NCBI GenBank assembly: GCA_015680685.1
Contig: MNCI01024054.1
Span: 75,020-139,019 of the forward strand
Length of the DNA: 64,000 bases
Reading direction: 5' to 3'
Source: Gnetum montanum
Lineage: Eukaryota; Streptophyta; Gnetopsida; Gnetales; Gnetaceae
In this document: in pieces, positions 57,467 to 64,000 of the stretch
Position numbering within the stretch: the stretch's first letter is position 1
How the letters are laid out: every line of letters begins with the position of its first letter
Translations under genes and position numbers: made by a program
Notes under the pieces: model-generated
Told to the model about the DNA's origin: nothing
Database searches by the model: none
The model's input: the letters and a program-made list of their open reading frames with translations, nothing else

Positions 57467-57710
57467 NNNNNNNNNNNNNNNNNNNNNNNNNNNNNNNNNN
57501 NNNNNNNNNNNNNNNNNNNNNNNNNNNNNNNNNNNNNNNNNNNNNNNNNNNNNNNNNNNNNNNNNNNNNNNNNNNNNNNNNNNNNNNNNNNNNNNNNNNN
57601 NNNNNNNNNNNNNNNNNNNNNNNNNNNNNNNNNNNNNNNNNNNNNNNNNNNNNNNNNNNNNNNNNNNNNNNNNNNNNNNNNNNNNNNNNNNNNNNNNNNN
57701 NNNNNNNNNN
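57467..57710. other. Assembly gap (N run) in the 5' LTR of element 3
   Basis: 244 Ns. By alignment with the 3' LTR (61570-62034) about 465 bp would be expected here, so the gap length is probably a placeholder or estimate. Confidence 0.9.
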
Positions 57711-57727
57711 ACCTCGCCACTCATCAT

Positions 57728-57744
57728 TGGCACCGTTTCCGGGG
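57728..57744 (+). other. Primer binding site, tRNA-Asp type
   Basis: TGGCACCGTTTCCGGGG matches the complement of plant tRNA-Asp at 15 of 17 positions, the best in the window. Confidence 0.8.
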
Positions 57745-57867
57745 ACTAAATGTTTGTACATCAATTAGAACATTAGGAAATATTTCACATCATTGTGAGC
57801 CTTAATGAACCTTTGGGTTAATTAGTTAAATAAGAACATATATAACGGTGAATAGCACACCAATAAA

Positions 57868-59896
57868 ATGGCTTCTTCTCATAAGGTTAACTCACCTAGG
57901 GATAACACTAAAGACAGTCAGCATCATACACATAACCTAGACTAGCCAAGTCCTAAATAGTATAAGATAGCTTATACTCATCCTGATGAGTAAATGCCTG
58001 ATTTTACTTTTACCCTCCATCAGGATGAATAGTTGCACTAGAGAGATTTATCTGGTAATATCGTGTTACCACCAGATCAATCTATTCCGAACATGCTCTT
58101 CCATGCCTTAGCACAGATTGGCATGCAGGACTTATTCGCTGAATACATTGCTGGAAGATATCATATAAGGGATTATCATCCCATAGATGTCCAACGTATT
58201 CGGGATTTAAGGCAGGAGAGTCAACACTCATTATTGAAGGGCAAGGTCCCCCATGTCCTTAGTGAAATAGGAGATGAGGAACCCCTCACAACGGGTTTCT
58301 TAGGAAATGATGTTCCTCATCCTCACAATGGTGAAGAGGTTAGGCATTAGAGCCTTCGATCAACTATACATGCTATGGGCTCTGATCCCCGTGAACACCA
58401 ACTGTTCACGGCAGGAACAACCACTCACACTAAGGATGGACACTTAGATCGTCACAACGATTGGGGCCAAAGCAACTGAAGAGAAGGTAAGAAACATCAC
58501 CATGGTGATGGATCCCCTTCCTCTTCTCCTTCATCTCACCATTCACACTCTTCTTCCACATCTGGGCGCAACCATCATGAGCACAACAGAGAGGGTAAAA
58601 GTAAGGATGATGAAAGACCTCGACAGGAAGGTCGAGAGGAGTTAGGACAAGGGCAAGGACGTAGGGAGAGTAGGGAACCACCACAAAGACATCACAGACG
58701 TCATGATAGAGATGATCATGACGAACCCCTACTTGCAACCCGAAGCATGCTAGACATCACAAAGGAAATTAGGATCCCCACAAGGCACTTAATATATAGT
58801 AGGATCAAGCATTTGGACATAAATAATATCCCACATTTTGAAGGGGGATACAACGCTGATCCTCAACATCATTTATAGGCATTCCACGATGCCTATGCCT
58901 TGCAAAATATAGATAATGAGTGGCAGAAGCTTAAGTTGTTCCCAAGAACACTCACTAGAGAAGCAGAGAGCTGGTACCGGTCCTTAGAATTGGAAACCAT
59001 CAAGAGGTGGAGTACGATGCTCGAACTGTTCAACAACAAATATCAAACGTACTCCAGAGTGTCCAATTTGCGTAAGCAGATCCAAGGCTGGAAACAAGGT
59101 GCTTATGAGCCCTTGGATGCTGCCATGGTCCGTTAATATACACTGCTACATCGTTGCTCGGGCCATGGGTACGCTAAGCAGGATCAACTTCGCCACATCG
59201 TGGATGGGCTAAGGAATGAAATGAGAAGAACTCTTGGGACTTACGCCCAAGGGAGACTTTTCCAACTGAGAGCCCATGAAGTTGAAAGTTTGTTGGAACA
59301 AGTAGCGCAAGAAGAGTGTGAGCTACATAAGAGGGAAAGTGTGGAAGAAGATAACCGTGATTCCTCCCTTTGCAAGAAGGGAGTGAAATTCTGTGATGAG
59401 GAGGATGAGTCACCACTCGAAGAGTTAGTGAATCAGAAAACCTTATCGATCCAAAAGTTAACAAACCGAGGTATCGGCTAAGGTAGACCAAATGTGGGAT
59501 TCCTTAGCCTCAAGAATAGAAACAATCTTAAAAATCGTAGAAGAGTCTAAGGTAGAACAAAGTAGTAACAAAGGCAAAACCAAGAGGAGAAACTTAAGCC
59601 CTACACATAACAAGGGTAAGGGGAAAATTCCTATCTCTGATGAGGCTGTGAATTTTGATTCAGACGATGATGGTGGATGTGAGGTCTGCTACTATGACCA
59701 TCCTAAGGGATGTTGTCCAATTATCTCACATCTGTAGGAGTCTGGGGTGTATGCGTTAAATCCAAGAATTAATCAACGAAAAACACCTCGAAGGTTACCT
59801 TATCCACAAGGTAACCCAAGGCAGTTCCACCAACCCTTAACATATTACCCAAGTGGAATGCCTCCACAGCCTATTGGACAACATCAGCAGTGGTAG
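57868..59896 (+). pseudogene. gag of element 3, broken by stops and one frameshift
   Basis: ATG at 57868 (MASSHKVNSPRD), about 676 codons ending ...PIGQHQQW and TAG at 59894. The N-terminal block has 'LPPDQSIPNMLFHALAQIG'. A Ser/His/Arg-rich linker follows (58490-58700). The capsid-like core at about 58850-59320 has 'FHDAYALQNIDNEWQKLKLF', 'SWYRSLELETIKRWSTMLEL', 'RRTLGTYAQGRLFQLRAHEV' and 'LLEQVAQEECELHKRE'. CEVCYYDHPKGCC (C-x2-C-x3-H-x4-C) is at 59678-59716. A frameshift lies near 59475. Nine or so in-frame stops precede it, nearly all TAG/TAA where relatives have Gln, plus a TGA for Arg at about 58479. The gag product alone would allow packaging in trans by proteins from other copies. Confidence 0.85.
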
Positions 59897-61044
59897 CCTA
59901 GATGGTTTAATTGAATGCATTAATGCAAAGTCACTGGAAGTGGTTGGTTTGAGCTCGGAGTTGGAATGAGACTTGCCAAGTCACATTAACCATAAAACAC
60001 ACAAGGGGCTGTACACCACCTTGTTCTTGGGATTCCATTCCATCCTCTTCTCTCCATCCTTCTCTCCATTGTTCACCTCATTGCCGGTTGTATCATTAGT
60101 GTATATTTTGGTAGATATATTGTTTTCTTTTTGGTAAATTCTTCCGATTAAGACTTTAACTCTTGTTCCAATGGACATTCCCAGAGCCTATGGACTCTTT
60201 GAATGTGGGTTTGTCAGGGCATTAAGGGCATGAGCCTGCTTTGGCGAGGACCCACTGACATTCCCATTTGGAACATTAGTTAAATTCTTTTCCTAAACAT
60301 TTTGCAATTAATTTTATTTTTGTTCATTTCCATCTTGACATCCACTTCATTGATTCCATAGTTGTCCCTTTTTACCTATCTTTCTTACTTCTTTTTTTTT
60401 CTCTCCATTCTAACGCTACCGGAGGTTCGCGATTAGTCATGGGGGTATGGGGCCCACTTTTTTCGATTTTCTTCTACACCCCGAATTTTTCATTTTTCTT
60501 CTTAACTACTACACCTTCGGTAGTCATCATTTATATACCCCCAGATCTGTATCATCCATACCACAACCCAGCCAATGGACTTACATCGAAGCAAGGTATA
60601 ACCACAATGAGATTCAATTACCCTTATTAATATAAGACTGTGTTGTGTGTGCAGGTGGTGATTAAATAAACAACGGATTGGATCTAGAGCTGGAGCAAAC
60701 ACTTGGAATGGAGCAGCAATGAAGAAGCTATGCAAGGAGAAGAATTGATGATGCGCTTACAGATGGACAACGGAAGGTGCAATCTAGGCGTTGGCAGCAG
60801 CAAGACTCTTCCCTCTTTTTCTCTTCTCTTCTCTCTCCTCTTTTCTCTCAGCTACCAACTGTGGCCTGATGTCATTGTAATAAGGTGTTCACCCTTGTTG
60901 TCATGAATACCAGTTTTGTCAACTCTTGTAATAATGATCCGTTCACATGTCATCCCATTAGTTCCATTCCCCTCAATAATTCCATACCTACCCGATATTA
61001 TTGTAAGGAATTCGAGGACGAGTTTTCATTCAGTCATGGGGGTA
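59897..61044 (+). other. Non-coding 3' internal region of element 3
   Basis: No credible frame. It contains the conserved stem-loop, pyrimidine-rich runs at 60800-60850 and the purine tract 'catgggggta' just before the 3' LTR. It is collinear with the 3' regions of elements 1 and 2. Confidence 0.6.
60206..60266 (+). other. Conserved stem-loop, element 3 copy with a changed stem
   Basis: TGTCAG (60212-60217) pairs with CTGACA (60255-60260). After a 2-nt mismatch, TGGG (60206-60209) pairs with CCCA (60263-60266). The loop 'CATGAGCCTGCTTTGGCG' and 'AGGACCCA' is conserved, but the stem sequence differs from elements 1, 2 and 4 on both sides while still pairing. Confidence 0.72.
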
Positions 61045-62050
61045 TGATGAGACCCGATATGCACAAGCCGCAATATCGCTTACGTGATATCACGTATGCA
61101 ATATCACTGTCGCCACGATATCGCATCCCCTACGATATCACGTACACGATATTGCGTCGTCCCCTGCGATATCGCGTACGTGATATTGCGGTCCACCGTT
61201 AAATCTATAAATAAGAAGCAGCACTCCCCTCATTTCTAATCCTAGGCATAAAGTAGCAAAGCTATGGTGGATTGATCACCCCAGAGATAGAATATGTTCC
61301 ATGTGCCCGCAGTAGGAGTCCCCCAAGTGAACGGTTCTTTATTCGAGCAGCTTTGTACTTGAACGCAAGTTGTGTATGGAAATAAAGATGAGCTTTGTGG
61401 ATAAACCTTGCAGTACATGGATATGTTTAATTAATGTTATTTATTGCTTTCCTAGTAACGCGGCATGAGTACGACTTGGTTATGAGCATTGACGAATGTG
61501 TACGGCTAGACAAGGAATCGGCTACTCATTGCGATTAGATTCTCTTACCCTTACCTCCTAGAACATGGGACAAGTACGACTTGATTATGAGCATCTACGG
61601 ATGTGTACGGCTAGTAAAGGAATCGGCTGCTTGTCACACTTAGGTTAGTTAGGTGCCTCAGTACGACCACTTTGAGCACGTGCATTACGTGTGGTAATCC
61701 CAGTAACGATTAGCGTTTGGTAGCCACAGTTGTACAGTTCAAGGTGTGTACGACAAGTGGGAATGGATGCTGACACTAGGACTTAGCACTGTAGTTAGAG
61801 TTAGTTTTAGTCTCTCAACCCTTCACCCCTTAGCATAGGAGATAAACTAGAAAATACCAAAAAAATCATATACCTCGGACTTACTTAACGATACACCGTG
61901 ACAACAACAAGTAAGTCTGGGAAGACAACGATTAATTAACCCCAAGTATTCCTTGTGGCGTTTAGGCATTTAGTCTGTGGAGTTTGACCGAATTGCACAT
62001 GCTACGCTCATTTCGTATGGTTGAGTGTAGGGATACCTCGCCACTCATCA
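61045..62050 (+). repeat. 3' LTR of element 3
   Basis: 1006 bp, TGATGA...CCACTCATCA, complete. The palindromic U3 array (61071-61192) is one unit longer than in the 5' LTR. TATAAATA is at 61206-61213. Followed by target duplication AGGTA. Confidence 0.92.
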
Positions 62051-62055
62051 AGGTA

Positions 62056-62780
62056 TAACTCACTTTGACCAATTACAACAAACAAAAGATAGTACTGTGA
62101 GGAACAATAACAAGAGAATGATGATTACAATGATTGCTTGATAATGACACTTATAGTACACAATGCTTACTCATTTCCCAATTGAATGAAGTCTTCTTAT
62201 AGTCAATATGTTTTCAAAATCACCTAAAATTTTGTGCAATAGATATCTAATGGTCATTGGAGACATCTTCTTCGAGCTTGAGACATCTTTTGACATCAAA
62301 CCTTCATTGTGAAAAGATGTCTTCTCCACAGGAAAGATGTCTTTGTGGAGATGTCTTCATGAAGACATCTTTCTCACTAGAAAGAGATCTATTATTTTTC
62401 AAAGATGTCTTTGTCTGAGCAACCTTTAATTCGACCAAGACGTTTGCTATTTCCTACAGATGTCTTTACTGATTTTCCTTCACTTTTCCCAAGACATTTG
62501 TTTCTTCTTGAAAATTTCTATCTTGACATTCCTTTGTACTTTGAAATCTTCATTCCTTATCCTTGCTCTTGAATTTTCCCATGCTTCCTTGAGATCTTGA
62601 TGATGTCAACTTTGCTTATGAGTCCTTGAGTCCTTTGCTCTTACTCCTAATTTGCATAGTCCTTGTTCATAATCTTGTCTTGTAAACAAAACACCATGCA
62701 AACATCCTTTTTTATCCATTTTCCTTAAGGTTTTAACATACCAAAAGGTCAATACACACAACAAAGAAATTCCCTAGCAA
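62056..62780 (-). repeat. Copia 5' LTR, distal half, with AGATGTCTT repeats
   Basis: Continuation of the LTR interrupted by element 3. 62250-62480 is an array of about nine AGATGTCTT-type units in both orientations. The inverted pair at 62349-62370 is a perfect 22-bp palindrome. The outer end is overrun by the next LTR. Confidence 0.5.
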
Positions 62781-62788
62781 TGATGCCA
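62772..62788 (-). other. Primer binding site of a truncated element
   Basis: On - it reads TGGCATCATTGCTAGGG, 12 of 17 to the tRNA-Asp complement with five transitions. It shows that the LTR at 62790-63583 is a 5' LTR whose internal region is lost. Confidence 0.6.
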
Positions 62789-62789
62789 A

Positions 62790-63583
62790 TGATGAGTAGC
62801 AAAGTGCCCTATACACCCAACCATGCGATTCACAAGCATGTGCACATGATCTAGTAAACTTTCATGGACCTCTTGAGGCATTTTACGTTTAGATAGCAAA
62901 ATTACAATTGATGCTTGTCATTGTCTTCCCAATCTTCACTTGTGTTAATTTTATGGGCATGGTTAAATGCAATTGAAACATAAGATATTTATGTTTTTGT
63001 TGTTATTTTATATACTTAAAAGCATCAAAAGGGTAAAATGATTGAAGTATTAAATTCTAATTAATTATGGAATTAAAGATAGTCTAAGATAGTCTAAATG
63101 TAGAGCATATGTTCCCACTTTTCTTACACATCCTGAACCTATACTAATGTTGTTGGGTTACAAAGTGTTTGTTGCTTGATGTACCAAGTATTCATTGCTA
63201 GGATTACTAGGTGTTAATATTTTATGCTCGAAGTGGTCACACTCACCTTGCTACAAAATACAATATTAATTTTCTACGTGAAGAAAAGTAAAGTGCATGA
63301 AAATAAAATTTTTGAAAGTAAATTAAATGCTATCCAAGTATTGCAATGGAAGGAATAAATCTCAATTTTATTGCCATCATGTAGAGGCATCCAAGTCCAT
63401 CTTGCACTTAAATGAAATTTCATATAATCAATTTAATCCATACTATAGGCACTTGAATGTGGATGACATGCACATATTTATAGAGTTCAGGTAATAAGAT
63501 GTTAATGTATATCTACCAATGCATCCTAGGATGCATCAACCAAGATCTGTCAATGCAACTGCCTTACATATGATGTTTTATCA
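62790..63583 (-). repeat. Athila-type 5' LTR in - orientation
   Basis: Shares 'tgctcgaagtggt', 'cctatac(a)cccaaccatgcg' and end structure with the other LTRs in reverse. TGATGA is the inner end; the outer end is probably TGATAAAAC at 63583. It has cut into the gag on its right. Confidence 0.65.
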
Positions 63584-64000
63584 CATGGAAAGTGATCTAA
63601 GGATAGTATGGGAATAGTTGGCTAGCAACATGCATTCATTGTGAAAGGTAATCACATGTTTTATGATATTAGAATTTCTATTGTACTTGGTAACATTTGG
63701 TAGCAAGACCTCCTTGGAAACTTGAGTAGGTGAGATCAATGAGCTAATGGGATCAATAAGAAGATTATCAATGGACACTGTAGGACTGCTTCCATGTAAT
63801 GCATTTTCCTTTTGAGATTGAACATTGGCCACCTACAACCTAGAAGAGAGATCTTGTTATAACAACATCAATTCATGAGAAACTCTCTAGATATTTTAAG
63901 CAAGGTTATTTAGGATAGAGTTGTAAGTAGGTAAGACTAGTTGAGCAAGTGCTAGTATGAGCATAGATGATGATGGCATAATATTGTACTAAGGAATGCA
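63584..64000 (-). pseudogene. gag fragment of another gypsy element, runs out of the window
   Basis: The frame 63832-63584 on - reads 'VTKYNRNSNIIKHVITFHNE' and 'TILRSLSM'. It resembles the kYnG-x-x-(D)P-x-x-H...RtFPmSL start of a gypsy gag core. It ends abruptly at the LTR boundary, so the LTR inserted here and the rest was displaced or deleted. The upstream part continues past 64000. Confidence 0.45.

Larger units (their letters stand above)
56958..57726 (+). repeat. 5' LTR of element 3 (contains assembly gap)
   Basis: It starts TGATGAGACGTG and ends CGCCACTCATCA. TATAAATA is at 57104-57111. The part before the gap is 509 bp, against 525 bp for the same part of the 3' LTR, because the 3' LTR has extra palindrome units. 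Confidence 0.88.
56958..62050 (+). mobile_element. Element 3: gag-only LTR element with perfect target duplication
   Basis: 5' LTR 56958-57726 (with a gap), primer site 57728-57744, gag 57868-59896, non-coding region with the conserved stem-loop (60206-60266), purine tract 'catgggggta', and 3' LTR 61045-62050. AGGTA flanks both ends (56953-56957 and 62051-62055). It is nested in a copia LTR. No pol domain exists between the LTRs. It has the fewest transitions in the primer site and keeps CpG, so it is the youngest copy here, yet gag already carries stops at Gln codons. Confidence 0.92.

Noticed and set aside
57432-57764. Open frames of about 90-110 residues across the N run
   Set aside because: They exist only because Ns contain no stops.

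Overview
The window is plant nuclear DNA from a large, repeat-rich genome. It is AT-rich and intergenic, and almost everything that can be identified is decayed LTR-retrotransposon sequence. Evidence for a plant: LTR elements with a tRNA-Asp-type primer binding site, Athila- and Tat-like Ty3/gypsy pol, a copia element with an initiator-Met primer binding site, a LINE tail, and short GT-AG introns. No intact host gene, rRNA gene, tRNA gene or CRISPR array is visible. The species cannot be named from this sequence.

Layout. (1) 1-221 is the 3' end of an LTR. 222-3265 is gene-free apart from a 32-bp minisatellite. (2) 3266-9488 is element 1, a gag-only LTR element on the + strand. (3) 9489-13880 is element 5 on the - strand, the 3' part (integrase, 3' ORF) of an autonomous Athila-like element. 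(4) 13881-16582 is spacer with a LINE tail and a CACTA-like terminal region. (5) 16583-22613 is element 2, a second gag-only copy. (6) 22790-29500 is element A on the + strand: a roughly 3-kb LTR-like region, gag and protease. (7) 30124-34441 is a broken multi-exon gene on the - strand, with at least four introns whose removal keeps the reading frame. (8) 34750-42960 is element B on the - strand: Tat-like RT, RNase H, integrase and an LTR homologous to that of A, plus an array of hairpin-forming repeats. (9) 44090-54795 is element 4 on the - strand, an autonomous Athila-like element (LTR, gag, protease, RT, RNase H, integrase, 3' ORF). Copia gag lies on both sides of it. (10) 56958-62050 is element 3, the best preserved gag-only copy, with a perfect 5-bp target duplication. 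It is nested in a copia LTR and contains an assembly gap. (11) 62790-63583 is another LTR in - orientation, cutting a gag ORF that runs out of the window.

How the parts fit. Elements 1, 2 and 3 have gag but no pol. They share the TGATGA...TCATCA LTR ends, the tRNA-Asp-type primer site and gag homology with pol-bearing element 4, so they look like non-autonomous partners mobilised by element-4-like copies. All four also carry a stem-loop downstream of the coding region. Its loop is conserved, and in element 3 the stem sequence has changed on both sides while remaining complementary, which suggests a functional RNA structure. Most in-frame stops in these copies are TAG or TAA at positions where relatives have Gln, or TGA for Arg, and most primer-site differences are transitions. 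This fits long-term deamination of methylated cytosine.
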